DNA of 64,000 bases. Source: Corynebacterium lowii (GTDB lineage Bacteria > Actinomycetota > Actinomycetes > Mycobacteriales > Mycobacteriaceae). Under the pieces are notes generated by a model. It worked only from the letters and a program-made list of their open reading frames with translations. It ran no database searches and was not told where the DNA came from. Shown here piece after piece: positions 7,881 through 16,993 of this stretch. Within the stretch, counting starts at the first letter, position 1. Each line of letters starts with the position of its first letter. The DNA lies in assembly GCF_001412085.1 (NCBI RefSeq), contig NZ_LKEV01000009.1:1-64000 (forward strand). The letters run 5' to 3'. Position numbers and translations under genes: made by a program.

Positions 7881-9416
7881 ATGTCTTATGCTCTTACTAT
7901 TGTGAAAAAAGCGCGTGGGATGGCCCCCGTGGGGGCGCAGGAACTTTTGGGGTGCCGTTATAAACAGGTACAGCGCCGCCGCTATCCCGAAACCCCGCCC
8001 ACCGAGGCCTCCCGGCACCGCGCTCGTCGGCGGCACACGGCCTTAGCGGCGGTGCGGGAGTTGCTGCCGGTGGATCGCGCGATTGGTGATCCCCGCGGGC
8101 GTCGCTTTAGCCGAGTACAGGTGGACACCACCCAGAAGGACGCGGACCTCGATACCCTCGAAGCCCTGGCACAGGGCGTGACCCTGATCGAGGGCGCGGT
8201 ATTCGGTGGGATATATGAAGGGGTGCACTGGCATGCCGAGGTGGACCTGCTTGCGCTGCTGCCCAGCGGAACCTACCTGCCGGTGGTGGTGACCAATCAC
8301 CGCGTGGGCCGCGCTAAACAGGGCGCAAGCACCCCCGTGATTTCCACGGCGCGCCTGGGGCTCAGCGAGCCGCACCCGGAGGAATACGCGTTGAAACATC
8401 ATTCCTCCGATAGCTTTCGCCTGGCCCTGGCCGCCCGGGCTTTGGAGGAATATGGGGTTGGCGATGGCCGCGGAGCGATCATCGGGCAGGATAGGCGCCG
8501 CGCCTTCCTCACCCCCACGCAGAACTTTCAGCGCGCCGTCAATACCGCGCTGCTGAGCCCCGTGCCGCAGGCCCCGCGCCGCTTAAAGGAGTGCGCGGAT
8601 TGCCGCTTTTGGCAGTACTGCCGCCCGGAACTCGTTGCCGCCGATGACCTCAGCCTTTTTCTTCCCGGTGATCGTGCCCAGCGCTTTCGCCAGCGGGGTA
8701 TCCACACGGTGACCGGCCTCGCGCAGGCGGGCTTGGGCGAGGCCTCCGCGCTGGCGCGAGCCTGGCAGCAAGGTATCTCCGTGCTGCGCCGGGAGGTAGT
8801 GCAGCCCCCTGCGCGCGCCGATATAGAGGTGGATATTGACGTGGAGGCCTACCTGGATCAGGGGACGTATCTCTGGGGCACCTACGATGGGCGGGACTAT
8901 CGCCCCTTCGTCACCTGGGAGGGGCTGGGTGGAGAGGCCGAGGCCCGCAACTTTGCGGAGTTCTGGCGCTGGCTCATGGACACTCGGGCTCAGGCTCACG
9001 CCACGGGGCGCAGCTTCCGGGCCTATTGCTACGCCAGCCACGGGGAGAATCACTGGTTACGGGCCTCGGCACGGCGGCTACCCGGAGGCCCCACGGAGGA
9101 AGAGGTGAGCGCCTTTATCCGCAGCGAAGAATGGGTGGATGTTTTCGATTCCGTCAAGGCCTCCCTGGCAGGGCCTATGGGACTGGGCCTCAAAGTGGTG
9201 GCCCCGCAGGCGGGTTTTCAGTGGCGCGACGAGGGCTTTGACGGCGAGGAATCGGTGAACGCCTACCGCGTGGCGGTGGAGGTAGACACCGGCGATAGCG
9301 AGGAAGCGCGCCGGGTCCTGCTGCGCTATAACGCCGATGATTGCGTGGCGACGGCCGCCGTGCGGAACTGGCTTAGCGACGGCGCGCCGGGAGCACCGGC
9401 GCTGGGGGCGTCGTAA
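7881..9416 (+). CDS. TM0106-type RecB-like nuclease with RNase H-like C-terminus
   Basis: A protein of about 511 residues. The N-terminal half carries a RecB/Cas4-like nuclease core (GAQELLGCRYKQV; EGAVFGGIYEGVHWHAEVDLL with the metal-binding Asp; PVVVTNHRVGRAK). A cysteine cluster CADCRFWQYC near residues 236-245 could hold an Fe-S cluster. The C-terminal half is a DEDD-type RNase H-like domain beginning VDIDVEAYLDQGTYLWG and ending with YNADDCVAT. This domain order is typical of TM0106-family nucleases; the substrate is unknown. The open frame continues upstream, but that part is antisense to the coiled-coil gene, so I chose the ATG at 7881; the ATG at 7920 is an alternative. Confidence 0.75.
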   Translation: MSYALTIVKKARGMAPVGAQELLGCRYKQVQRRRYPETPPTEASRHRARRRHTALAAVRELLPVDRAIGDPRGRRFSRVQVDTTQKDADLDTLEALAQGVTLIEGAVFGGIYEGVHWHAEVDLLALLPSGTYLPVVVTNHRVGRAKQGASTPVISTARLGLSEPHPEEYALKHHSSDSFRLALAARALEEYGVGDGRGAIIGQDRRRAFLTPTQNFQRAVNTALLSPVPQAPRRLKECADCRFWQYCRPELVAADDLSLFLPGDRAQRFRQRGIHTVTGLAQAGLGEASALARAWQQGISVLRREVVQPPARADIEVDIDVEAYLDQGTYLWGTYDGRDYRPFVTWEGLGGEAEARNFAEFWRWLMDTRAQAHATGRSFRAYCYASHGENHWLRASARRLPGGPTEEEVSAFIRSEEWVDVFDSVKASLAGPMGLGLKVVAPQAGFQWRDEGFDGEESVNAYRVAVEVDTGDSEEARRVLLRYNADDCVATAAVRNWLSDGAPGAPALGAS

Positions 9417-9419
9417 AGC
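9371..9419. repeat. Inverted pair of the dispersed 13-base motif GNCGTCGNNAAGC
   Basis: Positions 9371-9383 carry the motif on the - strand and 9407-9419 carry it on the + strand, at the 3' end of the RecB-like nuclease gene. The + copy supplies that gene's TAA stop. All 22 copies are listed in the findings. Confidence 0.7.
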
Positions 9420-9446
9420 AAAAGAAACTTCGGCATGATGGGGACC

Positions 9447-10009
9447 ATGAGCGAGTTCACCGATTCCCTTTTGCGCCACGATCACCTGGTGATGCAGCAG
9501 GTGACCAACTGGACGAGCAATGACTTTGACATTCTTGACGAGCAAGAAAGGCCGGTGGGGCGGGTACATACCTCCGGTTCCCTGCTGAGCCGCATGATGA
9601 TGGGCAACCGGACGTTACAGGTGATGGAGGCGGATGGCACTCCGCTCGTGCAGCTGAGCGACACCGTGAACTTTGTGCGCGACACGATGGAAATGACCTG
9701 GGCGGACGGGCGGCCCTGGTGCATCTGCGCAAGCGATTTAGTTTCTTTCGCAATAAAGTGGATATGCACTTGGCCGATGGCCGCAAGGTCGAACTCAATG
9801 GCAGCCTATGGGATTATGATTTCCGCTTTGAATTGGAGGGCATGACCCTCGCGGCGGTCACCCGCACCTGGGGCGGGCTGGGCCGCGCGCTCATGGGACA
9901 TTCCCGCTATCACCTGCAATTTACTCCCGGCCTGGGCGAAGAACTCCATGCCGCCGTGCTGGGCGGGGTGGTGGCCTTGGATTTGATTCGAGAAAAGCGC
10001 GAAAATTAA
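9447..10009 (+). pseudogene. Scramblase/LURP-one-like protein, frameshifted
   Basis: The first part (from MSEFTDSLLRHDHLVMQQ) reads in frame to about 9713, ending ...MEMTWADGRP. The natural continuation LVHLRKRFSFFRNKVDMHLADGRKVELNG...VTRTWGGLGRALMGHSRYHLQF is in the next frame, from about 9717 to 10009. One missing base at the CCC run 9714-9716 explains this. Together the parts form a protein of about 187 residues like the phospholipid-scramblase-related/LURP-one families, a beta-barrel with tubby-like fold (DFDILDEQERPVGRV, WDYDFRFELEG). It may be a true recent pseudogene or a sequencing error. It is convergent with sod. Confidence 0.75.
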
Positions 10010-10039
10010 GAGGGTGCGGTGGGAAACCACCGCACCCTC
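10010..10039. terminator. Hairpin between convergent scramblase-like gene and sod
   Basis: A perfect 13-pair stem GAGGGTGCGGTGG with a GAAA tetraloop. The flanking sequence is only weakly T-rich. Confidence 0.7.
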
Positions 10040-10057
10040 TCGGGGAACCGCTAGGCC

Positions 10058-10660
10058 TTACTTGGCAGCGGCGGCGAAGCGCTCGGCCACGTCCTCCCAG
10101 TTAAAGACGTTCCACACGGCCTTGACGTAATCCGGCTTCACGTTCTTGTACTGAAGGTAGAAGGCGTGCTCCCACATATCCAGCATGAGCAGCGGGGTGA
10201 GGTTCGCGGAGGTGTTGCCCTGCTGGTCGGTGAGCTGCTCCACCACGAGGCGGCCTGCGATGTGGTCGTAGCCCAGGATGGCCCAGCCGGAGCCGTGCAG
10301 GCCCAGGGCTGCGGAGGAGAAGTGATCCTTGAACTTCTCAAAGGAACCGAAATCGCGGTTGATGGCCTCGGCCAGCTCGCCGGTGGGCTCGCCACCACCG
10401 TTGGGGGAGAGGTTCTTCCAGAAGATCGAGTGGTTGGTGTGGCCACCCAGGTTAAAGGCGAGGTTCTTGGACAGGGCGCGGATCTGATCCGGGTTGGTGC
10501 CCTCCTCGCGGGCCTTCTCCAGGGCCTCAAGGGCGGCGTTAGCGCCAGCCACGTAGGTGGCGTGGTGCTTGGAGTGGTGCAGCTCCATGATCTCGGCGGA
10601 GATGTGGGGCTCCAGGGCGTCGTAAGCGTAATCAAGCTCGGGAAGCTCGTAAACGGCCAT
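10058..10660 (-). CDS. sodA: Superoxide dismutase, Mn/Fe type
   Basis: A 200-residue Mn/Fe superoxide dismutase that converts superoxide to peroxide and oxygen. The metal-binding blocks are visible: [11 protein letters not shown] near residue 28, [10 protein letters not shown] near 73-82, and [11 protein letters not shown] near 161-171, supplying three His and one Asp. The Gly-rich block LGLHGSGWA is also typical. There is no signal peptide, so it is cytoplasmic or leaks by an unknown route as in relatives. MsrA, another oxidative-damage enzyme, is divergent next door, the same pairing I recall in C. glutamicum. Confidence 0.96.
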   Translation of the reverse strand: MAVYELPELDYAYDALEPHISAEIMELHHSKHHATYVAGANAALEALEKAREEGTNPDQIRALSKNLAFNLGGHTNHSIFWKNLSPNGGGEPTGELAEAINRDFGSFEKFKDHFSSAALGLHGSGWAILGYDHIAGRLVVEQLTDQQGNTSANLTPLLMLDMWEHAFYLQYKNVKPDYVKAVWNVFNWEDVAERFAAAAK

Positions 10661-10843
10661 GAGATGAGTCCTTTCGTCTAAATGCAGTGCGTTGCGCGGC
10701 GTGCGTACCGCGTGAACCCCATGATAGGAACTTTCTTCTCAAATGCAATGTTTTTGTTCGTATAAACAATCGGCTGGGAATAATGCGCTGTGGCCCGTCG
10801 TTGTGATGTTGCGGAGACAAGGCCATAGAGAAAAGAGGCACCC

Positions 10844-11497
10844 GTGGGCTGGATTTTTCAGAGCACCCCCGAATTACTCGATCCCAGCGATACCCTGCCA
10901 GGGCGCGAAACCCCGATTCTGCCGCAGCCGCCCCAGCACGCGGTGCTCGGCACCCCGCTCACCGGTCCCTGGCGCGAGGGGCAGCGCAGCGTGCTCATCG
11001 GCATCGGCTGCTACTGGGGCGTGGAAAAGATGTACTGGAACATGCCCGGCGTGGAATCGACCTCGGTGGGGTTCGCGGGCGGAGTAACCCTCAATCCCAC
11101 CTACATGGAGGTGTGTACGGGGCGCACCAACCATGTGGAGGTGGCGCAGGTGGTCTATGACCCCGAGCGCGTCTGCCTGGAAGAGATCATCGTGGCGGCG
11201 CTCGAAGCTCACGATCCCACCCAGGGGTACCGCCAGGGCAACGACGTGGGCACCCAGTATCGCTCGGCCTTTTATACCGATACCGAGGAAGAAGCGCAGC
11301 AGGTACGCGCCCTGGTGGAACGCTATGGGGCCAAACTTGCCGACGCCGGCTTTGGGGCCATCACCACGGAGGTATCCACCTTGGCGCAGACCCCGGCCGG
11401 GGAATACTACCTGGCCGAAGAGGACCACCAGCAATACCTGCACAAGGTGCCCGGCGGCTATTGCCCGCACCACGGCACCGGAATCTCCTGCGGCTAG
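10844..11497 (+). CDS. msrA: Peptide methionine sulfoxide reductase A
   Basis: A 217-residue MsrA, reducing methionine-S-sulfoxide in proteins. The active-site block is GIGCYWGVEKMYW, a variant of the usual GCFWG with the catalytic Cys. Also present are GYRQGNDVGTQYRSAFY, EDHQQYLHKVPGGYC and a C-terminal ISCG whose Cys can act as resolving residue. Start is the GTG at 10844, preceded by GAGAAAAGAGG. It is divergent from sod over 183 bases. Confidence 0.95.
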   Translation: MGWIFQSTPELLDPSDTLPGRETPILPQPPQHAVLGTPLTGPWREGQRSVLIGIGCYWGVEKMYWNMPGVESTSVGFAGGVTLNPTYMEVCTGRTNHVEVAQVVYDPERVCLEEIIVAALEAHDPTQGYRQGNDVGTQYRSAFYTDTEEEAQQVRALVERYGAKLADAGFGAITTEVSTLAQTPAGEYYLAEEDHQQYLHKVPGGYCPHHGTGISCG

Positions 11498-11500
11498 GGC

Positions 11501-13387
11501 CTAGACCCGCCGCTTGCCATTGCGCCGCGTCCACTGCGCGCAGCGGTGCAGGAGTTCACGGGAGGCCTCCACCCCCAATATTCCGGCCCAATAGGCCGCG
11601 AACTCCGAGTGATAATTGTGGCCGTGATTCCCCGGTGCGCGGGTGCAGGTGAGCATGTCCACCCCCACCTGCCAGCCGGTAATCAGAGGAACCCAGCGCA
11701 TGCGGCGTACCACGTCGCTGTGATGGGCGGCCGGGGCGCGCACGCCGCGGGAGCCGGGCTCGCGCAGCCAGTCGGGGCGTCGATAGAAAAGCGAGGGCTC
11801 CCACCACACGATCGGATCGGAGGCGTGCTGAGCCACCACCACGCGCGGGTGCTGCCAGGATTGCCGGTATGGCTGGCCGGAGTGGTCATAGCTGAGATGG
11901 CCGGGGTGAGCGCATACGCGCAGATGGCGGCCGTCGTTAAGCAAAGACAGGCGCTCAGGCGAACCCACCTGGCGTTGCCTGCGCAGCCAGGCCGTGAGCG
12001 GGGTGCTGCGCGGCGGGCCGGAAAAGAGGGCGCCATCGACGTGCCTGCGGAGTTCCGCGAGGCTATCAAAGACACCCGCCATGCCGTAGGCCCCCAGTGA
12101 TTCCCCGCTGAGGAAGATTCTGGGTGGCCTTGGGCTGCGTGCGGCCCGCTTGACGACGGCGCGCACGAGCAGCCTCGCGGAAATAAGTGCGGTGGAGCGA
12201 TCCTGGTAGTAGCTCACCGCGCTGGGCAGATAGGTGTACTGCATGGCCACGGTGGCGCAATTGCCCCCGGTGAGGAACTCCACGGCGTCCAGAGAGTAAT
12301 CGGGCAACCACCCGGTGCCGGAGGGGTGAGTGATGACGATGACCTCGCGGGAAAAGGCCCCGGTGCGCTCCAATTCCGCCACGGCGGCCTGGGCCGCCTG
12401 CTCCAGGCTGCGGCCCGGCACGAGACCGATGAAAACGCGGATGGGTTCGGTGGCGTGGGTGTTGCCGGTGACCGCTCTAATATCGGCGGCTCGTGGCCCG
12501 CTGGATACGTTGATGCGGCCCTGGGCTCCCAGGTACCCCCACGGTTCCAGGGATTGTGAGGAACCGGAGCGCTGTGGCTCGCTCGGGCGGTGGGCAAAAG
12601 GAGGGATGGCGCGGTTGAGGATCTCTGCGCGCCGGGAGAGTCCACGAATGAGGCGGTGGAAGAAAAGGCGATCCCACAGCAACATCCACGCGGTGCCCAC
12701 CGTCAGCAAAGCACCGGCATAGCTCAGGCGCGGAGGCAGCGCAGCCCGCAGTACTGCCTCCGCGCCCTGGGTGCCGCGCTGGGTGAGTTCCCCGGCGAGC
12801 AACATGGCGGCATAGCCCGCGGTGCCCACGGCCACCCCGGTGGCGGCCGGGCGCACTCCACGCGCCCGCGTGCCCAGGAGTGCGGCTTGCTCTTGGCCGC
12901 GCCGCAGGTAGAGAGCGGCGCTGCTGAGCGTGATGAGCCCGAGCACGCCGTGCACCTTGGCTCGGGACACCTCCGGTGGGTGCAGCCCACTGCGCTGGCT
13001 TATCCAGGAGATAGTGGTGCCAATGAGATGCCCCACGCCCTGCGCAAAGGTGAGATTGGCGGCGGTAGCCCACCAGGGGTGCAGCAACAGGGAGGGGCTG
13101 AGCGCCCACCACGTAGCGATTTCCGCGCCGAGTATTCCGGCGTTCATCTTCTTGGGCAGGCGACGCCGCTTTCTCATGCGCAGGGCGGGGGTGAGATCGG
13201 CCAGGAGGTCGGCTGCGGCGGAGATCGTGGTGAGAGCGATGTGGGTTTTATGTGCTTTGTGTGGGCTATGGGGCTGGCGGGTTTTGCGGCTTTTGTGGGT
13301 TTTGTGGGGGCTGCGCGGGTTGGTGCCGGTGCTGTGGCCAGGGTTGTAGCGGCACAGGGGGAGCCGTAGCGGGGTTGGCAGCCTCAT
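11501..13387 (-). CDS. Membrane-anchored alpha/beta hydrolase (Abhydrolase_9 type)
   Basis: A protein of about 628 residues. The N-terminal half has several membrane segments (for example WWALSPSLLLHPWW, GVLGLITLSSAALYL, GVAVGTAGYAAMLLAG, AGALLTVGTAWMLLW). The C-terminal half is a hydrolase domain starting PIRVFIGLVPG, with the nucleophile elbow FLSGESLGAYG. This two-part layout matches the Abhydrolase_9 N/C families found near ldh in corynebacteria; the substrate is unknown. The first 60 residues are His/Lys/Pro-rich with an imperfect repeat (SPHKTHKSRK / SPHKAHKTH), so translation may instead begin at the ATG at 13177 (MRKRRRLPK). Confidence 0.72.
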   Translation of the reverse strand: MRLPTPLRLPLCRYNPGHSTGTNPRSPHKTHKSRKTRQPHSPHKAHKTHIALTTISAAADLLADLTPALRMRKRRRLPKKMNAGILGAEIATWWALSPSLLLHPWWATAANLTFAQGVGHLIGTTISWISQRSGLHPPEVSRAKVHGVLGLITLSSAALYLRRGQEQAALLGTRARGVRPAATGVAVGTAGYAAMLLAGELTQRGTQGAEAVLRAALPPRLSYAGALLTVGTAWMLLWDRLFFHRLIRGLSRRAEILNRAIPPFAHRPSEPQRSGSSQSLEPWGYLGAQGRINVSSGPRAADIRAVTGNTHATEPIRVFIGLVPGRSLEQAAQAAVAELERTGAFSREVIVITHPSGTGWLPDYSLDAVEFLTGGNCATVAMQYTYLPSAVSYYQDRSTALISARLLVRAVVKRAARSPRPPRIFLSGESLGAYGMAGVFDSLAELRRHVDGALFSGPPRSTPLTAWLRRQRQVGSPERLSLLNDGRHLRVCAHPGHLSYDHSGQPYRQSWQHPRVVVAQHASDPIVWWEPSLFYRRPDWLREPGSRGVRAPAAHHSDVVRRMRWVPLITGWQVGVDMLTCTRAPGNHGHNYHSEFAAYWAGILGVEASRELLHRCAQWTRRNGKRRV

Positions 13388-13437
13388 GACATTCGATAGT
13401 GGCACGAAGGGCTGTTAAGTGCAGCACAGAGGGGTAA

Positions 13438-14475
<1,038 letters not shown>

Positions 14476-14815
14476 CGGTGATTTTGCTGGTGGGGTCGGG
14501 GGTATGTTGGGGGCGCTGCTAACAGTCAGTCGATTCCGGGTATCTCTTGCCTTGCGGTGATGGGGGAGGCGGTGAATGGGTCCAGCCACTGATCTACTTC
14601 TTCTCAGGGGTGGAGATAATCAACCATGATGATGGTTATTCGGCCGGAATTGCAGGTGGCCAGTGCGATATAAGGGAATCGAATGGTGAAGTTGCATACG
14701 GGATTTTCTGATTATCGCAAGGGTGGCGCATTGTGATTTCTTGCGCTCTTCTGATGGTGGGGTGGTCATGTCAGTCATGTAGGGGTATACTGGTTTTGGG
14801 GTTCTAGCCCTTGAG
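14476..14815. other. Intergenic region downstream of ldh
   Basis: No convincing gene is seen. It holds an AACCAT-GATG-ATGGTT hairpin (14632-14647), a GTCATG direct repeat (near 14766-14780) and a TATACT -10-like box at 14786-14791 with TGGTCA 17 bases upstream, a plausible promoter for the next gene. Base composition begins to drop toward AT here. Confidence 0.5.
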
Positions 14816-14818
14816 GTG

Positions 14819-15427
14819 ATGGGGGTGATTTCTCCGTTACTGAGTAGATTTTGGGGTATTTATGATCGGGGGTGTGCTTTCTTGCAGGGTTTTAAAATAC
14901 CGCGATGGATGTATGCGGTAGTATTTCTTATTCTTGTTCTCTTTTGTGGTTCACTCTTTCTCTTTGAGATAGGGGTTCTGGCTGACCGGATAAAGATGGT
15001 GATTAGTATTCTAACTGTCTCTTCTGCATTATTGGCATTTGGTCAAAAAGTGCTATCGGATGATCGGTCAGAATGGTGGAATCGGTTTGAATGGGTGGTG
15101 GAGCAAGAAAATGGTAAAGAGCCAGATTGGGTGATGCTTGCACGGACCTACCGTGGTTTGTTGGAAGAGAGGCGTTGGCCCCGGCGGGATGCTCCAATGA
15201 AGATTTCGGTGTTGGACCACAGAGCACGTTGTGTCTTGGAGTTCTATGCGCAGAATGGTCGTCTTGAACAAGCCAAGAAAAAATTGAGTGGGCATGGTGG
15301 GCAGACGATGAGCCGGCTGAATGAGATCGTTCAGCGTTTTGGGATTGAGGATCAACCTGTGCTAGTAGTCCGTGGGTCCGGGGTGAGTGTAAGATCTGAG
15401 ATGGCGATGATTAAAGGAGGGTGCTGA
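14819..15427 (+). CDS. Unknown two-segment membrane protein
   Basis: I do not recognise this 202-residue protein. Two membrane segments (WMYAVVFLILVLFCGSLFLF and VISILTVSSALLAFGQ) are followed by a cytoplasmic-looking domain rich in Trp and charged residues (WWNRFEWVVEQENGKEPDWV; RAYRG-like TYRGLLEERRWPRRDAP; VLDHRARCVLEFYAQNGRLEQA). The gene is more AT-rich than its neighbours and uses codons such as TTA, ATA and AAA, suggesting acquisition. It ends two bases before the GTG start of the 56-residue gene, whose ribosome-binding site lies inside it, so the two are probably cotranslated. Confidence 0.6.
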   Translation: MGVISPLLSRFWGIYDRGCAFLQGFKIPRWMYAVVFLILVLFCGSLFLFEIGVLADRIKMVISILTVSSALLAFGQKVLSDDRSEWWNRFEWVVEQENGKEPDWVMLARTYRGLLEERRWPRRDAPMKISVLDHRARCVLEFYAQNGRLEQAKKKLSGHGGQTMSRLNEIVQRFGIEDQPVLVVRGSGVSVRSEMAMIKGGC

Positions 15428-15429
15428 TC

Positions 15430-15600
15430 GTGTCATCGGCAAAAGATGTGGAGCGTGATGAGATATTCACGCGAGTTGAATTAGAAGATTTTGACAACAT
15501 GATGGCTATGTATGATGAGCTTGATCGGCAGAACAGGCCAGGTTTTCTTTTGAGTGATATTTTCGGTTTTAGCTTGAAGAAAAGAGTGCGGCGAGTTTGA
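15430..15600 (+). CDS. Small orphan protein, 56 residues
   Basis: An unrecognised 56-residue acidic-then-basic protein, starting MSSAKDVERDEIF (GTG start) and ending FGFSLKKRVRRV. A perfect AAAGGAGGG ribosome-binding site at 15414-15422 supports translation. A decayed second copy lies about 600 bases downstream (16059-16207), sharing an identical 26-base stretch and most residues of the second half. It is probably cotranslated with the upstream membrane protein. The function is unknown; being duplicated beside a HicB-like gene it may belong to a small defence or addiction module. Confidence 0.6.
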   Translation: MSSAKDVERDEIFTRVELEDFDNMMAMYDELDRQNRPGFLLSDIFGFSLKKRVRRV

Positions 15601-15605
15601 TTAAC

Positions 15606-15634
15606 TGTGTGTATAGCGGGGAATCCTACACACA
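15606..15634. repeat. Inverted repeat after the 56-residue gene
   Basis: TGTGTGTA (15606-15613) and TACACACA (15627-15634) form an 8-pair stem with a 13-base loop. It could be a weak terminator or protein site. Confidence 0.5.
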
Positions 15635-15638
15635 TGAG

Positions 15639-15675
15639 TATCCCATTATGGAATATTGTAAACTCTAATGGGATA
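15639..15675. promoter_or_regulatory. 10-base inverted repeat upstream of hicB-like gene, candidate operator
   Basis: TATCCCATTA (15639-15648) and TAATGGGATA (15666-15675) are perfect complements separated by 17 bases. A TATAAA box lies at 15695-15700 and the HicB-like start at 15719. HicB-type antitoxins with ribbon-helix-helix domains commonly repress their own promoters, so an operator role is plausible. Confidence 0.5.
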
Positions 15676-15718
15676 GTTGTTCTGTACTCTCTGGTATAAA
15701 GTTTGGGGTCAGTGGGTG

Positions 15719-16045
15719 ATGGATATTAATAAATATACGTATCAGGTCTCGTGGTCCGAACAAGATGGAGAGTTCGTGGCTGTCGTTGCTGAGTTTCCAT
15801 CTTTATCCTGGCTCGACTCTGATCGTCAAGAGGCTGAGGCGGGGCTTCTGCGGCTTGTGCGAGAAGTTGTAGATGATATGGAGCAATCGGGAGAAACCAT
15901 CCCTATTCCGCTTGGTGAGCAAGCATATTCCGGGAAGTTCAATGTGAGGACGTCGAAAAGCCTTCACCGACGCCTAGTTATGGCGGCGAAGATGGAGGGT
16001 GTATCTCTCAACTCTCTGGTCAATCAGAAACTGGCAGAGATTTGA
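15719..16045 (+). CDS. HicB-like antitoxin with ribbon-helix-helix tail
   Basis: A 108-residue protein with the HicB fold at the N-terminus (YTYQVSWSEQDGEFVAVVAEFPSLSWLDSDRQEAEAGLLRLVREVV) and a C-terminal ribbon-helix-helix (SGKFNVRTSKSLHRRLVMAAKMEGVSLNSLVNQKLAEI) for DNA binding. Such proteins neutralise HicA RNases or act alone as regulators. No HicA-like gene (about 60-80 residues, double-stranded-RNA-binding fold) is seen on either side, so it appears orphaned. It lies in the AT-rich pocket between two copies of an unknown small gene. Confidence 0.8.
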   Translation: MDINKYTYQVSWSEQDGEFVAVVAEFPSLSWLDSDRQEAEAGLLRLVREVVDDMEQSGETIPIPLGEQAYSGKFNVRTSKSLHRRLVMAAKMEGVSLNSLVNQKLAEI

Positions 16046-16058
16046 GGGTACGGTACGG

Positions 16059-16207
16059 GGCAAGGTATTCGCGCGAAGTGAGCTGGAAGAGCTCGGTAAC
16101 ATCATGGCTATGTATGGCGTATTAGACCATCAGGATAAGCCGGGTTTCTGTGGAGCGATATTTTCGGTTTTAGCTTGAAGAACGCGAAGAAGCCTCGGCG
16201 CTCCTGA
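16059..16207 (+). pseudogene. Decayed copy of the 56-residue orphan gene
   Basis: The translation SELEELGNIMAMYGVLDHQD then KPGF matches VELEDFDNMMAMYDELDRQN then RPGF of the intact gene at 15430. The frame then breaks: a missing T near 16144-16147 shifts the conserved end (SDIFGFSLKNAKKP) into another frame, and the original frame stops early. Bases 16157-16182 are identical to 15556-15581. The 5' part of the gene is missing. Confidence 0.75.
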
Positions 16208-16275
16208 CCGGTGCGCGACTCCTCCTCCACCTCAAAAAATCTCACCCAGCGCAACCGCCCCCGGCAGCGTAACCT

Positions 16276-16989
16276 GTGGGCGTGAAAATCATCGCGCACC
16301 GCGGTTACTCCTCCCGCTACCCCGAGTCCACAGCGATTGCTTATGAAAAAGCCTTTGAACTGCCCATTCACGGCATAGAATGCGATATTCGCCTCACTAA
16401 GGACGGCGAGGTGGTGTGTATTCACGACCCCATCCTGGATCGCGTATCCAATGGTAGTGGCCGGGTATCCGTGCACACCCTGGCTCAACTCAAGCGGCTG
16501 GACTTTGGGGATAAGTACCACCCCCAAGAGGTGCTTACCCTCAACGAACTGCTGGACATGGCCCGCCCGCACGAGCACCACCTTTATATCGAGACTAAGC
16601 ACCCCCTGCGCTACGGGCGCATGTTGGAGGAGCAACTGGTGCGCACGCTTACTTACCACGGAATGTTGCACGACCCGCGCGTGCACGTGATTAGCTTTGC
16701 GGGGGCGTCGATAAGCAGAATGCACACCCTGGCACCCCATGTGGACCGCATTTATCTGCGGCGCGCCTGGCACCGCTACCTGCATCCTTGCGATCCCACC
16801 GTGGGCGGCCCCACTGGCTTGGGGCTTTCCATTGAGCGGGCGCGCCAGCACCCGGCGTTGCTGCGGGCCCGTTCCCTGCCTTCCTATGTGTGGACGGTGG
16901 ATGAGCCCGAGGACATCGTGTGGGCGCGCGAGCATGGAGTGGACATGCTGGCTACTAATAAACCGGAACTGGCGCTGACGTATCTTTGA
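16276..16989 (+). CDS. Glycerophosphodiester phosphodiesterase
   Basis: A 237-residue GDPD-family enzyme hydrolysing glycerophosphodiesters to glycerol-3-phosphate and an alcohol. The catalytic and metal-binding blocks are IIAHRGYSSRYPEST (residues 5-19), GIECDIRLTKDG, CIHDPILDRVSNG and YIETKHP. The usual TIM-barrel end VWTVDEPEDIVWAREHGVDML is present. There is no signal peptide, so it is cytoplasmic. Start may be the GTG at 16276 or at 16282. The next gene follows after 4 bases, as GDPD-DUF5926 pairs do in many actinobacteria. Confidence 0.93.
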   Translation: MGVKIIAHRGYSSRYPESTAIAYEKAFELPIHGIECDIRLTKDGEVVCIHDPILDRVSNGSGRVSVHTLAQLKRLDFGDKYHPQEVLTLNELLDMARPHEHHLYIETKHPLRYGRMLEEQLVRTLTYHGMLHDPRVHVISFAGASISRMHTLAPHVDRIYLRRAWHRYLHPCDPTVGGPTGLGLSIERARQHPALLRARSLPSYVWTVDEPEDIVWAREHGVDMLATNKPELALTYL

Positions 16990-16993
16990 GGGC

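Noticed and set aside
15430..15600. The 56-residue gene as a HicA toxin for the HicB-like protein
   Set aside because: It lacks the HicA pattern of an N-terminal strand followed by GGSHhxf-like residues, and its order and spacing relative to hicB are unusual.
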